From Bacillota bacterium (GTDB lineage Bacteria; Bacillota; Clostridia; Lachnospirales; Cellulosilyticaceae): DNA of 62,313 bases. The notes under the pieces are model-generated. The model was not told where the DNA came from and searched no databases. It worked only from the letters and a program-made list of their open reading frames with translations. Every line of letters begins with the position of its first letter. Positions within the stretch are counted from its first letter, which is position 1. The translations under genes were made by a program, and so were the position numbers. Of the stretch, positions 1 through 8,142 are shown piece after piece. The stretch is taken from NCBI GenBank assembly GCA_023436395.1, contig JAEZJJ010000085.1, positions 1 through 62,313 of the forward strand, given 5' to 3'.

Positions 1-131
1 TACACTCCCTCAAGTAGTCATGCTACAGAATAAAAATCTAAAGTCCACAGCATCTGAATGTATTAAATCACAAATCAAAACGAAAGGAAAAGTATGATTA
101 TTCGCTTCTAAATACATCATACAAGAAGGAA

Positions 132-1112
132 ATGGAACTAGAAAAGAGTAATAAAGAGAATAATAAAGCACTAGCAACCTTTGCAGGAGGATGCTTTTGG
201 TGCATGGTTAAGCCCTTTGATGAATGGCCAGGAATCGAGAAGATTGTAGTAGGTTATACAGGTGGAAGCCTTCCTAATCCTACTTATGAACAAGTTTGTT
301 CTAAGCAAACAGGTCATGTGGAAGCAGTACAAATTACCTATGATGAAAGTAAGATATCGTATGCAGAATTATTAGAGATATTTTTTAAAAGCATAGATCC
401 TACAGATGCAGATGGGCAATTTGGGGATCGAGGTGAGAGTTATCAAACAGCAGTGTTTTATCATACACCTCTGCAAAAAGCAACAGCGGAAGAATATATC
501 CACCAACTAGAGGAAAGTGGCTACTATGAAAAGCCTATCGTTGTGCCTATTAAGCCAGCAATGCCTTTTTATAAAGCGGAAGAAGAACATCAGGACTATT
601 ATAAGAAAAATCCATTTAGATATGGACTTTATTATAAGGGTTCAGGAAGGAAGAAATTTATAGAAGATCATCATTATAGGGTGCCTGTATCTAAAGAGGT
701 ATTAAAGGAAAGATTATCCCCAATGCAATATAAGGTAACTCAAGAACAAGGAACAGAACCACCTTATCAAAATGAGTATGATCAACACTTTGAAGAGGGA
801 ATTTATGTAGATATTGTAAGTGGCAAGCCACTATTTAGTTCAAAGGATAAATTTAATTCAGGATGCGGTTGGCCAGCATTTACAAAACCTATTGTGCAAG
901 CTGCGGTATATGATAAATTAGATACAAGTCATGGCATGCAACGTATAGAGGTGAGAAGTACAAGTGCCGACTCTCATTTGGGGCATGTATTTGAGGATGG
1001 ACCTGAAGCTTTAGGGGGCTTACGCTACTGTATTAATTCAGCTGCATTAAGATTTATCCCCAAAGCTAAGATGAAAGAAGGAGGCTATGAACAGTATTTA
1101 GATTTGTTATAA
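132..1112 (+). CDS. msrAB: Peptide methionine sulfoxide reductase MsrA/MsrB fusion
   Basis: A bifunctional cytosolic repair enzyme that reduces both epimers of methionine sulfoxide in oxidised proteins. The MsrA half comes first (about residues 13-165), with the GCFWC motif holding the catalytic Cys21. The MsrB half follows (about 190-320), with GCGWPAF and the catalytic Cys in RYCINS. The two CxxC zinc pairs of many MsrB proteins are absent: YVDIVSGK stands where the first pair would be, so this is the zinc-free form. A 326-residue length is normal for the fusion. The ATG follows an AAGAAGGA sequence by only one base, which is closer than usual, but no better in-frame start is visible. It stands alone, with its own terminator. 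Confidence 0.95.
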   Translation: MELEKSNKENNKALATFAGGCFWCMVKPFDEWPGIEKIVVGYTGGSLPNPTYEQVCSKQTGHVEAVQITYDESKISYAELLEIFFKSIDPTDADGQFGDRGESYQTAVFYHTPLQKATAEEYIHQLEESGYYEKPIVVPIKPAMPFYKAEEEHQDYYKKNPFRYGLYYKGSGRKKFIEDHHYRVPVSKEVLKERLSPMQYKVTQEQGTEPPYQNEYDQHFEEGIYVDIVSGKPLFSSKDKFNSGCGWPAFTKPIVQAAVYDKLDTSHGMQRIEVRSTSADSHLGHVFEDGPEALGGLRYCINSAALRFIPKAKMKEGGYEQYLDLL

Positions 1113-1117
1113 AAATG

Positions 1118-1165
1118 AAAACATCTTTTCATAAAGAAAATGTCTTATGAAAAGATGTTTTTTTG
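1118..1165. terminator. Bidirectional intrinsic terminator
   Basis: Inverted arms near 1118-1134 and 1145-1160 form a stem of about 15 bp, followed by a run of seven T on the plus strand and preceded by A-rich sequence. It lies between the convergent msrAB and ABC transporter genes and can serve both. Confidence 0.85.
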
Positions 1166-1174
1166 TGATACATT

Positions 1175-2962
1175 TTATGCTCCTTCACTTAAAAAGCGAT
1201 ACTGAGCAGTATATAAGTCATAATAAAGACCTTTTTTGGCAAGGAGTTCTTCATGGGTACCACATTCAGCAATGTTAAGATCATTAACGACCATGATTTT
1301 ATCACAATCCCGAATAGTAGAAAGTCTGTGTGCAATGATGAAGGAGGTACGTCCCTTAAGCAGTTCTTTAGTCCCTTCTTCTACTAAAGTCTCTGTTTGT
1401 GTGTCAATGTTAGAAGTTGCTTCATCTAAAATAAGAATACGAGGATTAGCAAGTAGTGCTCTAGCAAAGGCAATCAGTTGCCTTTGACCGAGGGAAAGCC
1501 TAGAGCCACGTTCATTGATTTTTGTATGATAGCCTTCTTCTAACTTCACAATAAAGTCATGGGCATGGACTGCTTTTGCAGCAACTAAAACTTCTTCATC
1601 CTTAGCTTCTAATTTACCATAGCGAATATTTTCCATAATGGTGTCTGAAAAAAGGAAGGTATCCTGAAGCATAATCCCCATTTGTCCTCTTAAAGATTTT
1701 AATTCAATTTCTTTAATGTTATAACCATCAATTAAAATACATCCCTGAGTTGGGTCATAGAATCGACTAATAAGAGAAATGATGGTGGTTTTACCTGCTC
1801 CTGTAGGGCCCACTAAGGCAATACGTTCGCCAGGTTTAATCATAAAGTTGACGTTAGTAAGTACAGGTGTTTTGTCATCATAAGCAAATGATACTTGTTC
1901 AAAACGAACTTCTCCTTGGATAGGAGGAAGTTTTGGAGCATGAGTCTTACTATAAATAGTGGGCTCTATATCTAGAATATCAAAAATCCTATCAGCAGCA
2001 GAAAAGTTTGAAATTAATGTGTTATAGAAGTTACATAAATTCATAATAGGATTCCAAAACATCCCTACATACATGGAAAAGGCAAGAAGTGTACCGATTT
2101 GAATTTCACCAGAGGTAACTAAACCGTAACCAAACACATAAACGAGAATAGTACCTAATCCTGCAGAAATATCCACTAGTGGCCAAAATAAATCATTAAG
2201 CTTAATAGCATGTATAAAGGAACGGGTAAGCTCATTAACGATATCTTTGAAGTTGGCAGCAGTTTGTTTTTCTTCACCGTAAGCTTCTACTACCTTAATA
2301 CCTGAGAAGTCTTCATGGGTAAAGGCATTTAAAACGGAACGCTTAGCCCTATAAGCATCCCATCTTTTTCTAGAGAAAACCTCAATATAAAGCATGGAAC
2401 CTATTAAAAAAGGTAATATGATAAGACATCCTAGGGCTAATTTTACATTTAAAATAAGCATAAAGGTAGCAATACCAATGAGCGTTAAAAATTCTGGAAT
2501 AAGTGATTGAATACTTTGGGTGAATAAATTTTGAAGTGCACTGACATCCCCCATAATTCGGGAGAGTATTTTGCCTACTGGTCTTGAGTCAAAGAAGTTA
2601 AAAGATAGTTCTTGAATATGGGTATAAAGTTCATGACGAATTTCAATGAGTATGGTGTTACTAACCTTAGCTACTAAAATATAACGTATTTTAGAAAAAA
2701 GCCAAGCTGCTAAATTACAAATGAATAAGCAGAGTCCTATAACGATAAGTCCATTTACTTCTTTGTTTGCAACATAAGTATCAATAGACAATCCTAAAAG
2801 GAAAGGATTAAGGAGATTACAAAGCATGGCCAAAATCATCAGTATAATAGCCAGAGTACTTTGTTTTTTATAAGGTCTTAAATAAGTAAGTAAGCGTTTT
2901 ATTAATACCCGTTTACTTCGTGATAAAACCTTTTCTTCTTTTCTAATATTATTAGCAGACAT
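1175..2962 (-). CDS. ABC exporter half-transporter, catalytically complete Walker B subunit (BmrD/YheH-like)
   Basis: One half of a heterodimeric multidrug-type ABC exporter in the cytoplasmic membrane. Six membrane segments fill residues about 35-320. The ATPase domain has Walker A GPTGAGKTT (385-393), the Q-loop MLQDTF, the signature LSLGQ (489-493; the canonical form is LSGGQ), Walker B ILILDEATS with the catalytic Glu, and the switch IIAHR. Its start overlaps the end of the upstream partner gene by 11 bp, so the two are translated as a pair. The intact Glu here and its loss in the partner fit the usual asymmetric heterodimer with one working ATP site. The substrate cannot be read from the sequence. 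The BmrD/YheH resemblance comes from architecture and gene order. Confidence 0.9.
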   Translation of the reverse strand: MSANNIRKEEKVLSRSKRVLIKRLLTYLRPYKKQSTLAIILMILAMLCNLLNPFLLGLSIDTYVANKEVNGLIVIGLCLFICNLAAWLFSKIRYILVAKVSNTILIEIRHELYTHIQELSFNFFDSRPVGKILSRIMGDVSALQNLFTQSIQSLIPEFLTLIGIATFMLILNVKLALGCLIILPFLIGSMLYIEVFSRKRWDAYRAKRSVLNAFTHEDFSGIKVVEAYGEEKQTAANFKDIVNELTRSFIHAIKLNDLFWPLVDISAGLGTILVYVFGYGLVTSGEIQIGTLLAFSMYVGMFWNPIMNLCNFYNTLISNFSAADRIFDILDIEPTIYSKTHAPKLPPIQGEVRFEQVSFAYDDKTPVLTNVNFMIKPGERIALVGPTGAGKTTIISLISRFYDPTQGCILIDGYNIKEIELKSLRGQMGIMLQDTFLFSDTIMENIRYGKLEAKDEEVLVAAKAVHAHDFIVKLEEGYHTKINERGSRLSLGQRQLIAFARALLANPRILILDEATSNIDTQTETLVEEGTKELLKGRTSFIIAHRLSTIRDCDKIMVVNDLNIAECGTHEELLAKKGLYYDLYTAQYRFLSEGA

Positions 2963-4700
2963 AACTTTCCTCCTTTAGCTCTATGTCAAAGCTTTCAAAT
3001 TGTTTTTGGTAGATTGTATAATAACGCCCTTTCTTTTCAAGTAAAGCTTCATGATTACCTTGTTCAACAATCTTGCCATCTTCTAAGTAAAGAATAAGGT
3101 CGGCATTTTTAACAGCAGAAATGCGATGTGCAATCATAAAGGTTGTAGCCTTGTAATCTTTTTGTTTTAAATGAGTGAGTAATTCATACTCTGTTTCAGT
3201 ATCTAAGGCAGAAGTAGCATCATCTAAAATAAGGATAGGAGCCTTGCGAAGAAGTGCTCTTGCAATAGCGATACGTTGCTTTTGGCCACCAGATAAACCA
3301 ACTCCTCTTTCTCCGATTTGGGTATAATAGTTTTCCTCGAGTTCCGAAATAAAGGAATGAGCACAGGCTAAAGTACAGGCATTATGGACATCCTCCATAG
3401 AAGCATTCTGATTCCCGAAACGTACATTTTGAACAATAGTATCGGAAAACAAGAAAGTATCTTGCATGACAATAGACATGTTTTTCCTAAGCGTATGTAA
3501 ATCCCACTTTGTAAGTGGCATCTGATCAATAAGAATTTCTCCCTTAGAGGGTTCATAGTAACGACCAATAAGCTGGAGGAGTGAACTTTTACCAGAACCT
3601 GTAGTGCCCATGATAGCCACAGTGCTACCTGCTGGAATGTCTAAGTTAATATCAGAAAGCACCTCTTCACCTTCATTATAGTGAAAACTGACATGATTAA
3701 AGGTAATATGCCCTTTCATTGTATGAGGGGTGTAGGCTTCTGCAGGACTAGTAATTTCAGGAGTTCGATCTAAAATAGCAAAAATTTTCTTAGCAGAAGC
3801 AGAGGTACGTGAAAGCATATCTGTCAGCCAACCTAAGTGCCTAAGGGGCCATACAATGTACCAAATATAGGTATTAAAGGCAGTTAGCGTCCCAAGTGTC
3901 ATATCTTCTTTGAGGACCATATAACCTCCGAAAATAATCATTGCGACTAAGGCTGTATTAATCAATAAATCAATAAGAGGAAAATATTTAGACATATAAC
4001 CAGCTTGTTTCATATTAAGTTCATAATAATGCTTATTGAGTTTTCTAAACTTATTAATTTCATGCTTTTCTCTAGAAAAGGCTTTAATAAGCCGTACACC
4101 TGCAATATTTTCCTGAGCTGTGGTATTCATGATAGCAGTTTGATCACTAAGCTCCCCATAACAAGCACCAAAGAGTTTTTCAAGTTTTAGGGTAATAAAA
4201 CCAATAGGAATCAAAATAATTAAGCAAATACAAGCAAGTTTAGCATTTAAGCAGAATAAAATAATGGTGCTTATAAAAATATAGAAGATATTTTCAATAA
4301 GTAATCTTAGTCCAAATCCTAGAGTTTGCCAGATATTTTCTAAGTCTTCACCTATCCTAGCCATGAGTTCACCTGTATTCATATGATCAAAATAGGTAAA
4401 TTCAAAGGATTGAATATGATTAAAAACTTCATTTTTTAGAACACTATGTACCTTACTACTCATAAGGTCATAGAGAAATTCTTTAGTGTAACCTAAAATA
4501 GCTTTGATAACGACTAAAAAAAGAAACCAAGCAATTAAAGGAATGACTAAACTACTATTACCACCTAAGATAGCATGATCTATAAAGGATTTTTGAATCA
4601 TTGGAGTGATTTGATCAATACCAATAACAGTAAACATAGCAATAGTGGCAATCATAAGAATGACAGGATACTTAAGGACATATTTAAAAATTCGAAACAT
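2952..4700 (-). CDS. ABC exporter half-transporter, degenerate Walker B subunit (BmrC/YheI-like)
   Basis: The first gene of the exporter pair: a 582-residue membrane-ATPase half-transporter. Walker A is GTTGSGKSS (365-373), the signature is a canonical LSGGQ (469-473), and Walker B reads ILILDDATS, with Asp in place of the catalytic Glu. This makes it the non-hydrolysing partner of a heterodimer, as in the BmrC family. I place the start at the ATG at 4698-4700, which follows AAGGAGG by about 7 bases. A longer reading frame from 4739 would begin inside the attenuator hairpin and is unlikely. Expression is probably controlled by the upstream leader peptide and terminator. The downstream gene overlaps its last codons. 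Confidence 0.9.
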   Translation of the reverse strand: MFRIFKYVLKYPVILMIATIAMFTVIGIDQITPMIQKSFIDHAILGGNSSLVIPLIAWFLFLVVIKAILGYTKEFLYDLMSSKVHSVLKNEVFNHIQSFEFTYFDHMNTGELMARIGEDLENIWQTLGFGLRLLIENIFYIFISTIILFCLNAKLACICLIILIPIGFITLKLEKLFGACYGELSDQTAIMNTTAQENIAGVRLIKAFSREKHEINKFRKLNKHYYELNMKQAGYMSKYFPLIDLLINTALVAMIIFGGYMVLKEDMTLGTLTAFNTYIWYIVWPLRHLGWLTDMLSRTSASAKKIFAILDRTPEITSPAEAYTPHTMKGHITFNHVSFHYNEGEEVLSDINLDIPAGSTVAIMGTTGSGKSSLLQLIGRYYEPSKGEILIDQMPLTKWDLHTLRKNMSIVMQDTFLFSDTIVQNVRFGNQNASMEDVHNACTLACAHSFISELEENYYTQIGERGVGLSGGQKQRIAIARALLRKAPILILDDATSALDTETEYELLTHLKQKDYKATTFMIAHRISAVKNADLILYLEDGKIVEQGNHEALLEKKGRYYTIYQKQFESFDIELKEESYVC

Positions 4701-4725
4701 AATATAAACCTCCTTAAAATAGGCA

Positions 4726-4755
4726 CAAAAAAAGGCCACGATATACCATGACCTT
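4726..4755 (-). terminator. Leader terminator (attenuator) of the ABC exporter operon
   Basis: On the minus strand, a stem of about 9 bp (AAGGTCATG side at 4755-4747, CGTGGCCTT side at 4740-4732, with G-U pairs) is followed by seven T (4733-4727). It lies between the promoter and the first exporter gene, so it must be bypassed for expression. Its 5' arm (4751-4744) can instead pair over 8 bp with the bases around the leader ORF stop codon (4818-4811), giving a plausible antiterminator. Confidence 0.8.
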
Positions 4756-4810
4756 ATCTAAGCATAATTATAAAGTATAATTATAAAAAATAATTAATTG
4801 AAAACAATAC

Positions 4811-4906
4811 TCATGGCAGATAGCCTATCTGAAAAAAGATAGGACTAATAATAGTATTCAGTTGTTTGAAAATATAGTTGTATATATTCTTATATAGAGT
4901 AAACAT
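4811..4906 (-). CDS. Putative 31-residue leader peptide controlling the ABC exporter operon
   Basis: A short ORF (ATG at 4904-4906, TGA at 4811-4813) preceded by AAGGAGG with 8 bases of spacing, one of the best ribosome sites in the window. The peptide is rich in Tyr, Phe and Ile and has no domain. Its last codons form two mutually exclusive hairpins (arms 4843-4838 with 4829-4824, and a CAGAT/ATCTG pair further on). The CCA-TGA end can pair with the terminator arm downstream. The layout of promoter, leader ORF, terminator and exporter pair matches the known BmrB-bmrCD ribosome-mediated attenuation of Bacillus subtilis. The role of stalling by ribosome-targeting drugs is inferred from that family, not seen here. 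Confidence 0.7.
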   Translation of the reverse strand: MFTLYKNIYNYIFKQLNTIISPIFFQIGYLP

Positions 4907-4945
4907 TAATCCTACCTCCTTCTTAAAAAATTAAATTATGAAAAC

Positions 4946-4975
4946 ATTATATACACAAATATAATAACCAGTCAA
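4946..4975 (-). promoter_or_regulatory. Sigma-A type promoter of the leader/ABC operon
   Basis: Minus strand TTGACT (4975-4970), 18-base spacer, TATAAT (4951-4946). Transcription would start near 4939, about 20 bases before the leader peptide ribosome site. Confidence 0.8.
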
Positions 4976-5085
4976 CAGAAAATTTTTAATATATTAAATT
5001 AAATAATAAATAAATCCTAAAAAATTTATTGTTAAATTAACTAATAACTTATTGAAATTGATAATAAATTTGGTGATTTAAGTGA

Positions 5086-5113
5086 TTGATTGTAATAAAA
5101 TTTGTGTTATATT
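5086..5113 (+). promoter_or_regulatory. Likely promoter of the LtaS-like gene
   Basis: TTGATT (5086-5091), 16-base spacer, TATATT (5108-5113), about 50 bases before the gene. The rest of 4976-5085 is AT-rich and shows no other clear element. Confidence 0.5.
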
Positions 5114-5164
5114 AGAAGTTGATATGAGTGATAGGTATGCTATGGGGATAAGAAGAGAGGATAG

Positions 5165-7141
5165 ATGGGGATGTTACTTATATATTTAATTGCATCAGTT
5201 TATTATTTAGAAAGCGTCTTTAGAATAGCATTTAGTGGCAGATATCTTAGCCAAGGCATGTTATATAGCTTATTATTTACTATACCTATAGGTGTACTCT
5301 GTTACTTAATATGTACAGTGTTTAAAGAGAAAAAGAGAAATAATGTGGGATGCATTTTGATTGGTATGATAACTTTTCTGTTTGTATCTCAATTTATTTA
5401 TTATAAAATATTTAGGATGTTCTACACTTTGTATTCGGCAACTAATGCAGGTCAAGTTCTTGAGTTTTTTGAGATTATCCTCATTACGACTAAAAATAAT
5501 ATTGGGCCAATCTTACTTATGCTTATACCACTTATAGGATTAATTATTATGAAGAAATGGATTAAGCCTTTTAAAGTAGTAAGGGCAAAGGAAAGAATGT
5601 TTTTAGGTACAATATTAGTGCTAGCACATTTTATAGCCATTGGAAGCGTGCATCTAGGAACAAGGGATGCTTATTCTCCTTATGACCTTTATTATCAACA
5701 TTATTATCCCATTATCTCTGCTGAAAAATTAGGACTTATAACCACTTTAAGATTAGATGCTAAGCGTACATTTTTTGACTGGAATCCAGGATTAATTGAG
5801 AGTGAACAAGAAGTTGTGCTCCTTTCACAAGCGCCTGATGATGATATGAGTTTTCCAGATAGTAGCGTATCAGTAATGAGCGAAAGTGTGGAAGGGAACA
5901 AAGAGTATAATGAACTCAACATAGATTTTGATCAACTTATTGCAGAAGCTGATTCAGAAGAAATGAAAGCTATGCATACTTATTTTAGTAATGTAAAGCC
6001 CACAGCTAAAAATGATTATACAGCCAAGTATAAAGGTTATAATTTAATTACTATTACAGCTGAGGGATTTTCACCTTATGCCATTAGAGAAGATTTGACA
6101 CCTACACTTTATAAACTTTATAATGAAGGGTATCAATTTACTAACTTCTTTACACCTTTATGGGAATTAAGTACTTCAGATGGAGAGTATGCAATTACTA
6201 CAGGACAAATTCCAAAAAGCGGGTTATGGAGTATGGCTGCTTCAGGGACTAATGCGATGCCATTTACATTAGGAAATCAATTGAAAAAAGAAGGCTATAC
6301 AACAATGGCTTTTCATAATCATGACTATGATTATTATGAAAGAGATGTTTCCCATCCTAATATGGGGTATGACTATAGAGCAAAGGGAAAAGGGCTAGAC
6401 ATTGAGGAGACTTGGCCGGAGTCAGATCTTGAAATGATGGATGAATCAGTTAGTGAGTATGTTCAGGCTCAACCTTTCCATACCTATTACATGACAGTAA
6501 GTGGTCATATGAATTATTCTTTTGCTGAAAATGCCATGTCAAGAAAAAACAAAGATTTAGTTGAAGATTTAGATTTATCAGACACAGCTAAAGCTTATAT
6601 AGCTTGTCAGATTGAACTAGATCGTGCTATCGAAAGTTTGTTAAAACAATTAGAGGAAGCAGGTGTATTAGAGCATACACTCATTGCAATTACTCCTGAT
6701 CATTATCCTTATGGCTTAAATAATGAGTATATTAGTGAATTAGCAGGAAAAACAATAGACGAAGATTTTGGGGTTTATAAGAGTACATTCTTACTTTATA
6801 CACCAGGGATGACACCTACAGTAGTCGATAAACCTTGCTCTAGTTTAGATGTATTACCAACGTTATCAAATTTAATGGGTCTTGAATATGATTCCCGGTT
6901 ATTTGTAGGAACAGATATTTTCTCTTCATCTGAGCCTTTAGTGATGCTTTATAGCCGTAATTTTATTACGGGTAGTGGGCGATATAATGCCTTAACTAAA
7001 GAATTTACCACTGCTAAAGGCGCCAATGTAGATGAAGCTTATGTAAAGGATATGATTAAAACGGTGGATGCAAAGTTCTATTATTCAGCTAAGATATTAG
7101 AAGAAAATTATTATGAAAAGATTTTATCAGCTTTAAAGTAG
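5165..7141 (+). CDS. LTA synthase-like membrane sulfatase (LtaS family)
   Basis: A membrane-anchored phosphatase/sulfatase-fold protein of the lipoteichoic-acid synthase family, with its catalytic domain outside the membrane. About five N-terminal membrane segments (residues 1-165) are followed by a linker and the enzymatic domain. Visible motifs are ITAEGF (metal-binding Glu300), STSDGEY (predicted nucleophile Thr337), ITPDHY (metal-binding Asp-His) and a late SSLDVLPT block. Family members move glycerol-phosphate from phosphatidylglycerol onto glycolipid anchors or growing chains. Whether this one is a synthase or a primase cannot be told. An alternative in-frame ATG at 5171 has better spacing from the purine-rich ribosome site. 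It stands alone behind its own promoter. Confidence 0.85.
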   Translation: MGMLLIYLIASVYYLESVFRIAFSGRYLSQGMLYSLLFTIPIGVLCYLICTVFKEKKRNNVGCILIGMITFLFVSQFIYYKIFRMFYTLYSATNAGQVLEFFEIILITTKNNIGPILLMLIPLIGLIIMKKWIKPFKVVRAKERMFLGTILVLAHFIAIGSVHLGTRDAYSPYDLYYQHYYPIISAEKLGLITTLRLDAKRTFFDWNPGLIESEQEVVLLSQAPDDDMSFPDSSVSVMSESVEGNKEYNELNIDFDQLIAEADSEEMKAMHTYFSNVKPTAKNDYTAKYKGYNLITITAEGFSPYAIREDLTPTLYKLYNEGYQFTNFFTPLWELSTSDGEYAITTGQIPKSGLWSMAASGTNAMPFTLGNQLKKEGYTTMAFHNHDYDYYERDVSHPNMGYDYRAKGKGLDIEETWPESDLEMMDESVSEYVQAQPFHTYYMTVSGHMNYSFAENAMSRKNKDLVEDLDLSDTAKAYIACQIELDRAIESLLKQLEEAGVLEHTLIAITPDHYPYGLNNEYISELAGKTIDEDFGVYKSTFLLYTPGMTPTVVDKPCSSLDVLPTLSNLMGLEYDSRLFVGTDIFSSSEPLVMLYSRNFITGSGRYNALTKEFTTAKGANVDEAYVKDMIKTVDAKFYYSAKILEENYYEKILSALK

Positions 7142-7259
7142 TAAAGCTAAATCTTCCAAATAGAGCGTATGTGACCTAGTAAAATGGGTAAGCTAAATTT
7201 AAGTACCAATAGGTAATGAGAGACGGAATAAGAGAACTAGAATAAGGAGGAGTAATCCG

Positions 7260-7547
7260 GTGATTATCAAAGTAGATTTTGATTATGATGCAGATTATAT
7301 TTATTGTCCAGATGATATACCCTTAGATATGGATACACTTGTTAGAAGGTTTAATAATTGGATTTATAACGAAAATATAAATCATCCTTTTTGGATAGAC
7401 GAGCATCATCAGGGTGTTTGTTATCGTGGTGACGCTGTTGCATACTGGCTGAATGAATGTGTACTAGATAAAAAAGAGGATGCTGCTAAAGTAATGGAGC
7501 AAATGGTTAAAGAGGATAAAGCGTTTGATTACGCCATTATTCTATAA
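7260..7547 (+). CDS. Small acidic protein of unknown function
   Basis: A 95-residue protein starting at GTG after a strong AAGGAGG site. It is acidic, rich in Asp, Tyr and Trp, and has no signal peptide or membrane segment. I do not recognise a family. It lies 118 bases after the LtaS-like gene and ends before a good terminator, so it is a real translated unit or the last gene of that transcript. Confidence 0.7.
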   Translation: MIIKVDFDYDADYIYCPDDIPLDMDTLVRRFNNWIYNENINHPFWIDEHHQGVCYRGDAVAYWLNECVLDKKEDAAKVMEQMVKEDKAFDYAIIL

Positions 7548-7573
7548 AGTATTTCCTAATATGAACTAATGAA

Positions 7574-7609
7574 AAAAGCAACCTAGAGTAATGTCTTTAG
7601 GTTGCTTTT
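7574..7609. terminator. Intrinsic terminator
   Basis: Arms 7574-7585 and 7598-7609 (core GCAACCTA / TAGGTTGC) form a 12-bp stem with flanking A and T runs. It ends the small-protein transcript and works in both directions. Confidence 0.8.
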
Positions 7610-7702
7610 GATTTGAGTAAACTTAAAAACATTGAATAGATAATGATTTTATAGTAAAATAGATTGAAAATTAAATTATTTTGTAGAGATGGGGGAAAAA
7701 GG

Positions 7703-8065
7703 ATGTCAAAAGATACATCGGTACGTGACTTTGCAATTGGAATGGTATTAGTTATTGTAGGCCTTTTTAATATTTTTAAAAATACTAGCATTGGAGTCCT
7801 TCAGATGAAGGCATTTTGGGGAGGCAATTTACCTGGGGGTATTGTAACTATACCCTTATTAGTAGGAATTGTAATTATATTTCTTAATCATAAATCAAAA
7901 ATTGGTTGGGGTGTTGCAGTAATTGGAACTATATTTATGTTGGTTCAGATTATATGTAGTTTAAATATTATTTTTCATGCGACAAGTCTTATAGATTATT
8001 TTCTAATGTTTGGTGGTACTTTTGGTGGATTAGCATTGATTGCTAAAGCATTACTTCGTCCTTAA
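7703..8065 (+). CDS. Small integral membrane protein, unknown function
   Basis: A 120-residue protein with about four hydrophobic segments covering residues 8-118 and a short polar head. The ATG at 7703 follows GGGGG with 7-base spacing. A frame open from 7664 lacks a ribosome site and is not used. No motif or family was recognised. It precedes the CPBP-SUFU gene by 77 bases on the same strand and may share its transcript. Confidence 0.7.
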   Translation: MSKDTSVRDFAIGMVLVIVGLFNIFKNTSIGVLQMKAFWGGNLPGGIVTIPLLVGIVIIFLNHKSKIGWGVAVIGTIFMLVQIICSLNIIFHATSLIDYFLMFGGTFGGLALIAKALLRP

Positions 8066-8142
8066 ATGGATTAAAGCCTCTAGCTAAATCTATTTTATTT
8101 ATCGTATAATAGTACAATATAATAGAATGAGGAGGAAAAAAG

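Noticed and set aside
1..33. Possible tail of an upstream gene ending at TAA 31-33
   Set aside because: Only ten codons are visible and no family can be recognised.
4701..4739. Thirteen extra N-terminal codons for the first ABC gene
   Set aside because: They overlap the terminator hairpin and lack a ribosome site; the ATG at 4700 follows AAGGAGG at the right distance.
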